Source: Rossellomorea marisflavi (GTDB taxonomy: Bacteria > Bacillota > Bacilli > Bacillales > Bacillaceae_B). From it: DNA of 64,000 nt. The notes under the pieces are model-generated. The model was not told the DNA's origin, ran no database searches, and worked only from the letters and a program-made list of their open reading frames with translations. The DNA lies in assembly GCA_003667865.1 (NCBI GenBank), contig CP033051.1, positions 3,250,501-3,314,500 of the forward strand, in the 5' to 3' direction. Below are positions 8,845 to 17,467 of the stretch, one piece after another. Position 1 is the first letter of the stretch; each line of letters starts with the position of its first letter. A program made the translations under genes and the position numbers.

Positions 8845-9741
8845 ATGCAATATAATATCAATGAGGTGAGAAAAATTTCAAATAATTCTTATGAATATTT
8901 TGTTGAAAAAGTGGGGTTTGGAAAACCAATTATTTTCCTACCGGCAGGCGGATTCTCAGGGATTGAAGGTTTAAATATAGCAGAGCATTTGAAAGGAGAT
9001 TTTGAAACTCACCTAGTTGATTTGCCAGGACTGGGGAAAAGCAATGGTTTAGAAGGAAATATAACATCTTTGAAACTGGCAAACTGGATGAAAGACTATT
9101 TAGATCGGATGAAAATAGAGAAGGTAAACTTAATAGGACATTCTTTAGGAGGAGCTGTCTCTTTAGCTTTTGCTGTTCACTACCCTCAACGCGTAGAAAA
9201 ACTAATCTTACTTGATCAGGGGCATAAACCTTTCCCTAGAGTTCCAACATCAGAATTTGGTTTATTTGCCTATGCTTTTCCTATCCTGAATATAGGTGTC
9301 AAGCTATTTGGAGAACGTTTCCTTAGTAAGTTAGCTCCGTTCTTTACTCAAGAAGATGAACAAGAAAGTAACGAAAGTAGCTTTGAAAATGAAGTAAAGA
9401 ATTTTTGTGAGCGTGTAAATGTAAAAGAAAATCAGTATGTTCGTATAGCGTTAAAACACCAAGCTGATTTTTCTCTTAAAGGGCTTAACTTGATGTTTGG
9501 ATATTATAATCTTAATCTTCCTCAATTGCTAAAAAAGGTAGATGTACCAACTTACTTATACTATGGGACCTTCGAAAATCTAGATGAAAAAGAGTATAGA
9601 AAAACAATACATTTTATACATAAGCTCAAGAATCACAACCTACCGATAAAATATCATTCCGTACAAGGTGGGCATTATGTTCATTGGAATGAAGATTTTT
9701 CCTTAAGTGATTTAGAGGAAGTTATGAAAAATGCTTATTAA
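8845..9741 (+). CDS. alpha/beta hydrolase
   Basis: The ~298-residue protein carries the nucleophile elbow LIGHSLGGAVSLAF, an upstream oxyanion-type segment (IIFLPAGGFSG) and a late GGHYVHWNED with the catalytic His. The acid residue is probably in the YYGTFENLDEKEY region. An insertion between core strands forms a cap domain. The ribosome site is weak; ATG 8845 is preferred over TTG 8812 only because it begins the conserved part. The substrate cannot be inferred. Confidence 0.78.
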   Translation: MQYNINEVRKISNNSYEYFVEKVGFGKPIIFLPAGGFSGIEGLNIAEHLKGDFETHLVDLPGLGKSNGLEGNITSLKLANWMKDYLDRMKIEKVNLIGHSLGGAVSLAFAVHYPQRVEKLILLDQGHKPFPRVPTSEFGLFAYAFPILNIGVKLFGERFLSKLAPFFTQEDEQESNESSFENEVKNFCERVNVKENQYVRIALKHQADFSLKGLNLMFGYYNLNLPQLLKKVDVPTYLYYGTFENLDEKEYRKTIHFIHKLKNHNLPIKYHSVQGGHYVHWNEDFSLSDLEEVMKNAY

Positions 9742-9842
9742 ACAATCAGTTGCTAATCTTGATTAAGAAATTGTACTAACTGCATCTCCAGTTGTGTTAA
9801 AGGGTTAGTTTAACTTGATAATTAGATAACGGAGGAGTTTAT

Positions 9843-10013
9843 GTGAGTCGTTCTTTTTTAGTTTTTATAACATTAATAATAGCTGTAATTGTGTTTACAC
9901 AATGTTTGACCCTTTTAATAGAAATGAATGTTCATGTGGCTAACGTTATGTATTCCGCGGGGCATAACTTTGGAAACTATTTGAAAGATGTATTCAACTA
10001 TAGTGAGCTTTAG
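9843..10013 (+). CDS. small membrane protein, 56 residues
   Basis: GTG 9843 follows GGAGGAG with a five-base spacer. The product begins MSRSFLVFITLIIAVIVFTQ, one membrane helix, followed by a 30-residue tail (NVHVANVMYSAGHNFGNYLK). The strong ribosome site and clean frame argue for a real gene. Family unknown. Confidence 0.55.
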   Translation: MSRSFLVFITLIIAVIVFTQCLTLLIEMNVHVANVMYSAGHNFGNYLKDVFNYSEL

Positions 10014-10162
10014 CAATTACGTTTAATCCAGAAGTCTGAATGTGATTTATATGGTCATCATTGAGGACTCAACATAGCCAAAAATAAATTTGATTCTTAC
10101 TAACAGTGATATTGAATAGGATTGTCAATATAACACATACTCTTCCTAAAAGGAGGAGAATG

Positions 10163-10618
10163 ATGTTAAGAGTACTATTAGCATTTATAATATTTATTTG
10201 CCATCAAAATATAACGAATGCACAAATGGATCTAAGTCAAATTAATACATATAAGCTTGAACTAATTAAAGAAAATACGGATTTCAAACTGTTCGCTGTG
10301 CCAGATGAAAGTACTCTAACGGAAAATTGGGAGATGCTACTAAGTCAAAATGAAGGTATAGTTGAGTTCTATTACGTAGATATGCAAGATAAAACATTAG
10401 ATTTAATTATACTTGAAGGAAATAAAGACTCTACTTTATCTAAATTCTCTAATCAGAATGATTATAAGATAGTACAGCTAAACGGACAAAAAGCATACTT
10501 TTCCGATCGTAATGAATTAAGACTTGAAAAAGAAGGTACATACATCACACTGGCTAGTAGTGTATTAACTAAACAGGAACTTTTTAGGTTTGCTTCAAGA
10601 TTAAAAGAGGTTAAATAA
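10163..10618 (+). CDS. exported protein, DUF4367-like C-terminus
   Basis: AAAGGAGGAG precedes two adjacent ATGs (10160, 10163); the second has the better spacing. The ~151-residue product has a signal peptide (LRVLLAFIIFICHQN...NAQ). Its C-terminal part includes YFSDRNELRLEKEGTYITLA and then a helix after LTKQELFRFA, the pattern of DUF4367 domains found on extracytoplasmic parts of anti-sigma-like proteins. It may act outside the membrane. No sigma gene is adjacent. Confidence 0.6.
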   Translation: MLRVLLAFIIFICHQNITNAQMDLSQINTYKLELIKENTDFKLFAVPDESTLTENWEMLLSQNEGIVEFYYVDMQDKTLDLIILEGNKDSTLSKFSNQNDYKIVQLNGQKAYFSDRNELRLEKEGTYITLASSVLTKQELFRFASRLKEVK

Positions 10619-10713
10619 TAGTAATGGATCGGATTCCTTCTGTACTAACTCGAAGAAAATTGAGCTTTAATTACAACTATAAAACGATTAATTACTGACA
10701 GTAAAGCGTAAAC

Positions 10714-10744
10714 AGATGGTCCACTTGGTGGTTCATCTTTTTTG
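10714..10744 (+). terminator. intrinsic terminator
   Basis: GATGGTCCAC and GTGGTTCATC form an imperfect hairpin followed by six or more T, between the convergent genes at 10163-10618 and 10835-11611. Confidence 0.6.
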
Positions 10745-10834
10745 TCTCTCTACTATTGGACAAGGTCAAGAGTAAACCGATTTACAGGACTAGAGTTGTT
10801 CAAGAAACACGATAAAATTCACTAGAAAAGTTCA

Positions 10835-11611
10835 TTAATAATAAGGCGGATTCGTTCCTTCATATTGATTCATCGTCAGGCTCCCTCTTTTAACTTTGTA
10901 CGCTAAAATGCGAGTACCTTTTGCATTACCCTTGCTCCAGCTTTCAGTAAAGGTGACGATATACTTTTCTTTTCCAATTCCATTAACACTTGTCTCTCGT
11001 ATTACTTGATAACCAGCAATATTTCCTTCCCATTTACCAATTTTATTAGGGAAATGTATGAGTTCTGCCCTTTCACCAGATGTTGCAAATTCAATAGCAT
11101 CCTCTTTTGTAAATGGAGGCATTGGTGGAGAGATGAGTGTCAGAACTCCCCAGCACAGGAAGACAGAATCGATTGGTATAATAAGAAATAGTTTTACACT
11201 CTTATTCTTTGACATTCTGTTAGAGAGCCACTTATCAATAATTCCATAAAGTATGGCAGCTAACATTCCGAGTAAAGCAAATAGTCCTGTTTGAAAGATA
11301 AAACCACTTACTAATCCAAAAATCCCTAGAATGAGGATATAGAGCCAATTATGGTTCGGAAACCATTTTGTTTGTATCTTTTCTATAATGATCGAGACTA
11401 TGTTTCCATAAATTAAAATAATGACGCCCACATACATAGAAAGGAAAATGAACCAACCGAAAAATTGATTCCTGATATTATATGTTGTCTCTACACCATC
11501 TACATCTACTTCTACTATACTGAGATTAAATACGAATAAAAGTGAAAAAACAATCGTAGTAACTATGGTTGTTATCATTTTTCTTAAAGTAAAATTCTTT
11601 AGCCTTTCCAC
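10835..11611 (-). CDS. polytopic membrane protein with C-terminal extracytoplasmic domain
   Basis: The 258-residue protein has about five hydrophobic segments: residues 10-30, 48-70, 88-107, 108-125 and 140-160. A soluble C-terminal domain (about 165-258) starts at PPFTKEDAIEFAT. That start resembles the short helix at the beginning of PepSY-like or DUF-type surface domains. The GTG start at 11611 has GAGGGG rather far upstream. An in-frame ATG twelve codons later (MITTIV) is an alternative. Function unknown. Confidence 0.55.
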   Translation of the reverse strand: MERLKNFTLRKMITTIVTTIVFSLLFVFNLSIVEVDVDGVETTYNIRNQFFGWFIFLSMYVGVIILIYGNIVSIIIEKIQTKWFPNHNWLYILILGIFGLVSGFIFQTGLFALLGMLAAILYGIIDKWLSNRMSKNKSVKLFLIIPIDSVFLCWGVLTLISPPMPPFTKEDAIEFATSGERAELIHFPNKIGKWEGNIAGYQVIRETSVNGIGKEKYIVTFTESWSKGNAKGTRILAYKVKRGSLTMNQYEGTNPPYY

Positions 11612-11903
11612 CCGACAAACATCCCCTCAATTGTATTTCACAAACCAATCATCTTAATTTTAACATGAAATCCCAGTTTGGTTTTTATTTAATTGTATAT
11701 TTTGTCTCTTTGTTATTAACGATTAGCCTATAATAACAAAATTCTTTCTTATTAATGGTAAGACAGCTATGCAGAGTATGAGAGGGAAATATAGTTGAAC
11801 TAACGAAAGCATTACCACAAGAACATGAAGTTCACTATGGTTAAAGATGAAACCTTTTCCAATTTTGTTCGTATACGTAATGAAAGAAGGAGAGGTGGTA
11901 TGA

Positions 11904-12320
11904 ATGTACTTTCAATCTAAAAAAGACATATTGTATTTTATAGCAATCTGGGGAACTGTATTAATCAGTATTTTCGGTTCGTTTTTTGATACAGAGCTCT
12001 TTACGATCAAGCTAGTCGACTATTTAATCGTAATTATTATTGCAGTATTGATCTGGATATGGTTTGGAACAGGATATAAAATTGAGGATGATGTATTAAA
12101 CGTTCAATGTGGACCGTTTAAACGGAAATTAAATATAAAAGAAATAAGAAAAGTAAGTAAAGTAAAAAGCATCATTACCTCACCTGCTCTGTCCATTGAT
12201 AGGTTAGAAATTTACTATGATAAATACAATTTAATCAGAATCTCTCCAAAAAATGAATCTGAATTTATCGACCTCTTGTTAAATGAAAACCCTGAAATAC
12301 AACTGAACTATAAAACATAA
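11904..12320 (+). CDS. PH-domain-like membrane protein (DUF1200-like)
   Basis: The 138-residue protein has two N-terminal membrane helices (about 9-27 and 38-55). A cytoplasmic beta-rich domain follows, with the pattern YKIEDDVLNVQCGPFKRKLN, IREIRKVSKV-type strand, SIDRLEIYY and RISPKNESEFIDLLL. I associate this pattern with the DUF1200/bacterial PH-like family. Such proteins are common in Bacillales and uncharacterised. AAGGAGAGG lies before the ATG. An overlapping ATG at 11900 is out of frame. Confidence 0.65.
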   Translation: MYFQSKKDILYFIAIWGTVLISIFGSFFDTELFTIKLVDYLIVIIIAVLIWIWFGTGYKIEDDVLNVQCGPFKRKLNIKEIRKVSKVKSIITSPALSIDRLEIYYDKYNLIRISPKNESEFIDLLLNENPEIQLNYKT

Positions 12321-12408
12321 GAATTACGAATTTACAATTGATAAGAAAAAGGAAAAACGTATATTTGTTCTAATTCTAAGATTTTTATTGTTTGCCATAT
12401 TCCATTGA

Positions 12409-12447
12409 AAGCGATTGCTGAATAAAGGGTAATCGCTTTTATTTGTT
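12409..12447 (+). repeat. family E hairpin, copy 1, with TTTGTTGAA tail
   Basis: AAGCGATT and AATCGCTT pair around TGCTGAATAAAGG, followed by TTTTATTTGTTGAA. The TGCTGAAYAA loop recurs at 17218, 18761, 44663 and 45433. Confidence 0.6.
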
Positions 12448-12520
12448 GAATTATTATACTAACGAAGCATGTAAGCATTAGTATATCTCACGGAACAAAC
12501 AAACTTGGAGGTATCGTTTT

Positions 12521-12802
12521 ATGTGGATAATATTTGGGAGTATTGCAATAATAGCAACTCTTATAAATCTTTATATGTATAAAGTAGGAAAGGATTATAA
12601 GCTTACTATGGCGCTGGGATTATCATTTACCGCATTAACACTTTGTGCAGAATACAGTCTTGTATCGGAGTGGGTAAAAAGGGAAGATTTGTCAGCTTTA
12701 TGGGAAGTACCTAATTATGGAAGGGCATTATGGTTTGTGACCATTGTTTCTATCTTACTAAATATAGCTCCTATACTTTTAGAACGAAAAGGTAAGAAAT
12801 AG
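12521..12802 (+). CDS. small three-helix membrane protein
   Basis: The 93-residue protein has three predicted helices (about 2-19, 28-46, 68-86), with a charged hydrophilic loop (SEWVKREDLSALWEV) between the second and third. CTTGGAGG lies nine bases before the ATG. I do not recognise a family. A TTACGGGCAG box lies just downstream at 12825-12834. Confidence 0.58.
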   Translation: MWIIFGSIAIIATLINLYMYKVGKDYKLTMALGLSFTALTLCAEYSLVSEWVKREDLSALWEVPNYGRALWFVTIVSILLNIAPILLERKGKK

Positions 12803-12891
12803 GAATTTGTGGAGCTTAGTAAGCTTACGGGCAGTTTAGCCCAAGAAGAGTTAAGTTTTTAAAAAGACATTTAATGTAGAAGGGGAATGGT

Positions 12892-13122
12892 ATGAACAGA
12901 AAAATTGGGGTTGTTTTCTTTTTCTTTTTCTGTTTTTTAATATGGCTATATTTTGCAATTTATGAGTCCTCAATTGATAACTGGTGGACAGTCAATGAGA
13001 TCAAACAGACAACTGAGGATACTGTTCAAGTTAGTGTTTCATTAGTGAAGGTGACCGTTGGGATCGTTCTATTTACCATTAGTGGCTTTATCCTCTATTT
13101 TTTGTTAAGAAAAAGAAAGTAG
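12892..13122 (+). CDS. small two-helix membrane protein
   Basis: The 76-residue product starts MNRKIGVVFFFFFCFLIWLYF (helix one), has a polar loop with WWTVNEIKQTTEDTVQV, and ends with a second helix and RKRK. GAAGGGGAA precedes the ATG. It lies behind a TTACGGGCAG box. Function unknown. Confidence 0.55.
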   Translation: MNRKIGVVFFFFFCFLIWLYFAIYESSIDNWWTVNEIKQTTEDTVQVSVSLVKVTVGIVLFTISGFILYFLLRKRK

Positions 13123-13214
13123 TCTGATTGCACGAACGAAGTGTTAAAGTGAAGCAGCTTCAAAGCATTTACGTTTAGTTGAAGTTTGATTAGAATTCTT
13201 ATAATGTTCTAGTT

Positions 13215-13250
13215 TAGCCGATTTCTTTGGGAAATCGGCTATGATATTTT
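13215..13250. terminator. bidirectional terminator
   Basis: TAGCCGATTTC and GAAATCGGCTA make a perfect 11-bp stem between convergent genes, with A/T-rich flanks on both sides. Confidence 0.7.
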
Positions 13251-13255
13251 AACAG

Positions 13256-14167
13256 TTATATATTTTCTTCAAGCAATTTTACAAAATTAGAAGGGATTGT
13301 ATGTCCCATTCCTTCTATAACAATTAATTTACATGAAATGTTGTATTTTTCAAAGATAGGCATTGCATCTAACACGTTATTATAAAAATAATCTTTATCT
13401 CCAGTGATCATTACCATTTTTGCGTTCACCTTTTGATGATTTTTAATCTTTTCTTCAATAGAATGTAAGTCAGATAGAGTAGGCACAAGTGCAATGACGG
13501 TATCGTAATTTCTATTTGATTCAAAATACATCTTAATTGCTGTATCTGCTCCTTGGGAAACGCCTAAAATAATTCGATTTTTAACCCCATCATGAAGTTC
13601 AATATGAGTATTCTCAATATCTGTCTTAGCCACATCGTAATGATCCCAATGATAGCAGCCATGACTAAACAATTGAGAAGATTGTACGAAGGAAAATAAG
13701 TATTTATTCTTTAGATCATCTGTAACAATTTGCTCTGAAAAGTCTAAGGCATTTGAATTTTTCCAATGTAAAGCGGTGATAGAAGTTTCAGATTCTGAAT
13801 TTCCTATATTATGAAACAATGAAGAAGATTTACTTTTATTAAATTCATATAATTCTTCGCTTTTCTGAACAATTGCTGCAAACTCTTCGGAGTCTTGAAT
13901 TAAAGACAAATCAGTGTCATTTGTTAATATGCTTGGATTCCAATACAAACCGTTATCTAATACTTCTCTTAGTTCTGAGAGAGCATTCTCTTTATTGTTC
14001 TGTATACAATTAATACCTGATAGCCAATGTCCTATCCTATCAATTTTGTTAGGAAATTTACTTTTGGCATTATTTAAATTTAAAATGGCCTCTTCATACT
14101 TTTTTTCTTTTATTAAGTCAATTGTAGATCGTTGTAAGTTTAAAAAATCTAAATAAGTACGTTTCAT
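13256..14167 (-). CDS. alpha/beta hydrolase (phospholipase/carboxylesterase-like) with TPR-like N-terminus
   Basis: The 303-residue protein has an N-terminal helical region (residues about 1-100) with KKYEEAILNLNNAKSKFP, which reads as a tetratricopeptide-like repeat. A hydrolase domain follows, with nucleophile elbow ILGVSQGADTAIK, an acid in MITGDKDYF and the catalytic His in EGMGHTIPS. This suggests an intracellular serine esterase with a protein-binding arm. AGAGGGGGATAAT precedes the ATG. A perfect 30-bp palindrome lies immediately upstream, so the gene is probably regulated by a dimeric protein. Confidence 0.78.
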   Translation of the reverse strand: MKRTYLDFLNLQRSTIDLIKEKKYEEAILNLNNAKSKFPNKIDRIGHWLSGINCIQNNKENALSELREVLDNGLYWNPSILTNDTDLSLIQDSEEFAAIVQKSEELYEFNKSKSSSLFHNIGNSESETSITALHWKNSNALDFSEQIVTDDLKNKYLFSFVQSSQLFSHGCYHWDHYDVAKTDIENTHIELHDGVKNRIILGVSQGADTAIKMYFESNRNYDTVIALVPTLSDLHSIEEKIKNHQKVNAKMVMITGDKDYFYNNVLDAMPIFEKYNISCKLIVIEGMGHTIPSNFVKLLEENI

Positions 14168-14185
14168 ATTATCCCCCTCTTTTTA

Positions 14186-14215
14186 ATTATAGAGTAATTT
14201 AAATTACTCTATAAT
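14186..14215. promoter_or_regulatory. perfect 30-bp palindrome upstream of the hydrolase gene
   Basis: Fifteen bases (ATTATAGAGTAATTT) are followed at once by their exact reverse complement, ending 19 bp upstream of the minus-strand start codon at 14167. TATAAT occurs at each end, so it overlaps a likely -10. It reads as an operator for a symmetric dimer. Confidence 0.65.
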
Positions 14216-14288
14216 GCAAGTGGGATTTTAATTTGATTACCTTCTAAAAGGTTTTAAAAAGATCTTAACGTTTACCGTAATAGTATTA

Positions 14289-14834
14289 TTATCTTGTATA
14301 GGGGTCCAATGGAAGCCCACTAAATAGGTCTCTATATGGGCAAATTGGGGTGATTGTGTTGTGGTCAATTGTGTTTTCATCAAATACCAATGCATGATTC
14401 TCCCAAAAAAGTAAAGACTCAATAAGTTCCTCCTGTGTTGTTATGTATGGGTCCTCAGGTTCTTTATAGGCCCCTTCACCTGGAAACATCGTGACTAAAA
14501 AGTATTGATTGTCTTTATATCTTGATTTGTTAAGGATGACAACAAAGGAATTGGTTATACTTCGCTTTCGATCCTTAACAAATCTAGTATAAATTGTTCT
14601 ATCTTTCCGCTTGGCGTAAATGATTTTGGAATTCTCATCTGTGTTAACCAATGAGCTAAATCCAATGGGTTCGGGTGAATGAATAATAATTTTCTCAGAT
14701 TGATTTGAAAGGGAATTGAAACATCCTTGCTCCTCATAGTTCCGTATCAATTCTTTCCAATCGAATAAGAATTCATCTTGATGAACTTCCATATGAATTT
14801 TACATTTATTTGATATAATGATTTTTTTATTCAT
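14289..14834 (-). CDS. hypothetical cytoplasmic protein
   Basis: The 181-residue soluble protein starts MNKKIIISNKCKIHMEVHQD, with AGGAGATCAAGGGATC upstream. The middle has a strand-rich stretch (RTIYTRFVKDRKR, SFVVILNKS, YFLVTMFPGEGAY) and the end SLLFWENHALVFD. The phrasing resembles small Bacillus or phage proteins of unknown function. I cannot assign a domain. It is divergent from the lipoprotein gene at 15097. Confidence 0.55.
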   Translation of the reverse strand: MNKKIIISNKCKIHMEVHQDEFLFDWKELIRNYEEQGCFNSLSNQSEKIIIHSPEPIGFSSLVNTDENSKIIYAKRKDRTIYTRFVKDRKRSITNSFVVILNKSRYKDNQYFLVTMFPGEGAYKEPEDPYITTQEELIESLLFWENHALVFDENTIDHNTITPICPYRDLFSGLPLDPYTR

Positions 14835-15096
14835 GATCCCTTGATCTCCTCTTACATTTGGCAGGGTTAAACGCTACTAGTTTGTTCAATATTAGTTTCT
14901 TACGGATCTCTTTATTTATGCATAAGCGAGATTGATGAGTCGCAGTTAGAGTTATTTAAAAATAGCCCCATAGTGTTCCTCAGTTGTAATGAATTCTTGT
15001 AAGGAATCGTACGTTGAATTATGAGGACATATAAGTTGATATTGTATAGTAAAGAGTTTAATTGAATATAAAGACACTACAAAAGGAGGGGTTGCT

Positions 15097-15633
15097 TTGA
15101 AGTTTCGTTTTGGAGTCATGATGATTCTAGTCTTTGTAATAATTTTAGAAGGATGTGGAGTCCAGTCAATCGAGGAAACGATAAAAGAGGATATATATCA
15201 TTTAGAGATTCTTAAACAAGTGGAGACAGAGCACGGTAATGTTGTTTTCTATAGGTCTATAGATCAAAGTGGAGAATCAGTTGGAGCAAAATTAATGAAA
15301 AAGAGTGGGATGTCATGGGACATTATTCTAGGTACTAAAATTCCATCATTTAAAGATGCAGATACCATTGCTTGGTCTTGGCAATATAGAGAGGATGAAC
15401 CTTATTTCCTATACGGATTTATAAAAAATCAGCAGATAAAAAGAGTAAGTATTAATGATACTGACGCGAATATCATAAATTTAGATGATAAATATGAATT
15501 TGACTTATTTTACATGCTAACAAATCAAGACCTTATGAAGATACAGGAGAATGGTGAAAAAGGTATACAAATTAAGGGTTATTCTGATGATGAAAAAGTC
15601 ATTTATCAAAGATTAAACTTTGACTCAAATTAG
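15097..15633 (+). CDS. lipoprotein
   Basis: The TTG start at 15097 follows AAAGGAGGGG. The 178-residue product has a lipoprotein signal ending IILEGCG (Cys21 as the lipidated residue) and a folded domain of mixed strands and helices (HLEILKQVETEHGNVVFYRS). It resembles the many short uncharacterised Bacillus lipoproteins. It may be cotranscribed with the next gene, 69 bp away. Confidence 0.68.
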   Translation: MKFRFGVMMILVFVIILEGCGVQSIEETIKEDIYHLEILKQVETEHGNVVFYRSIDQSGESVGAKLMKKSGMSWDIILGTKIPSFKDADTIAWSWQYREDEPYFLYGFIKNQQIKRVSINDTDANIINLDDKYEFDLFYMLTNQDLMKIQENGEKGIQIKGYSDDEKVIYQRLNFDSN

Positions 15634-15701
15634 ATAATGGTTCTACAATCTAATAAAGAATGCACGAAGCGTGTATAAGACAAAGGGGGATTGGAGAGAA
15701 G

Positions 15702-16043
15702 ATGAACCATTATCTGAAAAAAGAAATAAAAACGATACTATTCACTTTCTCAATTTTAATCCCTTTACTTTTCACAGCTTCATTAATTTTGATTTTTATT
15801 AAGGCAGATTATTCTGGGGAGATAGGCAAAATGGATAAAGATAACTTCTTGTTATTTCCTCTTAGTACAGAACCAGAGGTAGATTATAGGACACCTAGAA
15901 TACATATTGATGACAGTACAAAAGTAGTAAGTAAAGTGGGGAAAGTTGAGAATTTAGAAGAAGGACAAGTAATTAAGGTATGGGTAATTGAAAGAGAAGG
16001 AAAAAAGGTAGCGGACAAAATTAAAGTTATCACTGAACGATGA
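15702..16043 (+). CDS. membrane-anchored DUF3221-like protein
   Basis: I start at ATG 15702 (preceded by TTGGAGAGA) rather than at 15660. The 113-residue product has one N-terminal helix (about 10-31). An extracytoplasmic segment follows with HIDDSTKVVSKVGKVENL, EGQVIKVWVIEREGKKV and ADKIKV, the OB-fold-like pattern of DUF3221 proteins. The role is unknown. It probably shares a transcript with 15097-15633. Confidence 0.6.
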   Translation: MNHYLKKEIKTILFTFSILIPLLFTASLILIFIKADYSGEIGKMDKDNFLLFPLSTEPEVDYRTPRIHIDDSTKVVSKVGKVENLEEGQVIKVWVIEREGKKVADKIKVITER

Positions 16044-16190
16044 CCGAATAAAAAACAGCTAAACTAGTATTATAGGGATTTTTACCATATTGTTAAGAGG
16101 AGTTAATGAGTTGTAATTGTTTTTCAATAACTTTAAATAAACCATTTACATAATTGATTGAATATTGGATAATATTAAATAATATTTAAA

Positions 16191-16472
16191 TGCGATGAAG
16201 AGAAGAGTAAGTATTTGTAATCATTCTCAGAGAGCTCCTGTTGGTGAAAAGGAGTAATGATTTATATACTGAAGCAAGGCTCGGAGTATCACATTGGAAC
16301 TTGAATGAGGGATAATGTGACGGGGACTCCCGTTATAGAGGAAGGGTATAAGCAAATATTATATTTGCCGTACCTAATAAGGTTAATATGGTAACATATT
16401 AATAAACTGGGGTGGCACCGCGATCATAATCTCGTCCCCAAGACAAATGTCTTGGGGGTGGGATTTTTTTAT
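16191..16472 (+). ncRNA. T-box riboswitch leader
   Basis: The leader has the T-box layout. The stem I base is GATGAAGAG with AGTA (loop E half). The distal part is AGAGAG plus a CTCCT/AGGAG stem with GTTGGTG. A 3' GAA half of loop E follows, then the CTC GGAGT base. The T-box element GGGGTGGCACCGCG is at 16409-16422. The terminator is a CCCCAAGAC/GTCTTGGGG stem with seven T. The four bases pairing with the tRNA end are TGGC, implying discriminator base G. The specifier near 16271-16280 (GAAGCAAGG) could read GCA, AGC or CAA. No aminoacyl-tRNA synthetase follows. Confidence 0.85.
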
Positions 16473-16519
16473 TTGTTTCCAAAGAGAATTAGTAAAACTA
16501 GATTTTAGGAGTAAGTTCG

Positions 16520-16579
16520 ATGAATGTACTACAGCTGCTGATGATTCTGAGTTTTGAACCTCTGAATTACATCCATTGA
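16520..16579 (+). other. 19-codon ORF between T-box and GNAT gene
   Basis: TAGGAGTAAGTTCG precedes ATG 16520, and the frame reads MNVLQLLMILSFEPLNYIH then TGA. It may be a leader peptide, or the start of a gene that once sat behind the T-box and was lost. Confidence 0.3.
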
Positions 16580-16643
16580 AGTATTCCAGCATGTTAATTA
16601 GTTTGGGAAAATGATTGTAAATTTTATATAGAGGAGAATGTTT

Positions 16644-17102
16644 ATGGCTGAGATATCAATACAAGAATTAACCGTGGAAAATATATATAAATGTATAGAT
16701 CTAGAGTTAGCGGAGGATCAAGTTGATCGAATTGCCCCAAATGTTTACTCTATTGCAGAGTCTAAGGTACATTCCAATTTCACGCCTTACGCAATACATT
16801 TGGATGATAACGTTATAGGTTTTGTGATGACGGAATGTGACCCAAACGAAATTGAAGAAAGGAAGTATTGGATTCCTAGATTTATGATTGATGTCTCTTA
16901 TCAAAGAAAGGGATATGGGAAAGAGGCAATGCACCAAGTCATAGATATGCTCAAAAAGAACGATGACTGTCATTATATTGGTCTTTCAACAGAGCCAGAT
17001 AATGATCCAGCACTTCAATTCTATGAATCACTTGGATTTATAAACACAGGGGAGTTGTTAGAGGAAAGGGAAGCTATTTTAGTTTTAAATGTTAGGAAGT
17101 AA
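16644..17102 (+). CDS. GNAT N-acetyltransferase, diamine/spermidine acetyltransferase (BltD)-like
   Basis: GAGGAG lies seven bases before ATG 16644; ATG 16638 is too close to it. The 152-residue protein follows the GNAT order. VIGFVMTEC is strand 4, IPRFMIDVSYQRKGYGKEA carries the Q/RxxGxG/A acetyl-CoA motif, HYIGLSTEPDNDPALQFYESLGF is the C-terminal motif, and a final strand follows. It resembles BltD/PaiA-type polyamine acetyltransferases. It sits directly downstream of a T-box leader, which suggests induction when one charged tRNA runs low, an unusual setting for this family. Confidence 0.8.
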   Translation: MAEISIQELTVENIYKCIDLELAEDQVDRIAPNVYSIAESKVHSNFTPYAIHLDDNVIGFVMTECDPNEIEERKYWIPRFMIDVSYQRKGYGKEAMHQVIDMLKKNDDCHYIGLSTEPDNDPALQFYESLGFINTGELLEEREAILVLNVRK

Positions 17103-17217
17103 CCTTCTATAGCTGTTGTTTAGGGAAAACAGTGATTATTCTGTATGTAGTGTTCAACACTCTTCATCAACAAAAGGTAATAATTTTTGGCTGTAGGACT
17201 TCTTTTGTATATTTATT

Positions 17218-17254
17218 AGGGCGGTTGCTGAATAGGCAGCTGCCCTTTGTTCAT
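17218..17254 (+). repeat. family E hairpin, copy 2
   Basis: GGGCGGTTGCTGAATA pairs imperfectly with GGCAGCTGCCC, followed by TTTGTTC. The loop TGCTGAATA and tail match the copies at 12409, 18761, 44663 and 45433. It follows the GNAT gene. Confidence 0.6.
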
Positions 17255-17467
17255 TAGAGATTCAGGTTAATGTTATAAGAAAAACTTAATAAGTAACTTA
17301 AATAATGTTTAATTTTATTGATTACCGTTATTCAATAAGGGGGGGGGTGACCTGGCAAGAGAAGTTTTATTCAACAAACAAGGCGTTAATGAAAGAAAGG
17401 GATTGTCAGTATGAAAATGATTTGAAATAATTGGTAGTAACGACAGAGTGTAAAAGGAGGAGGTTGA

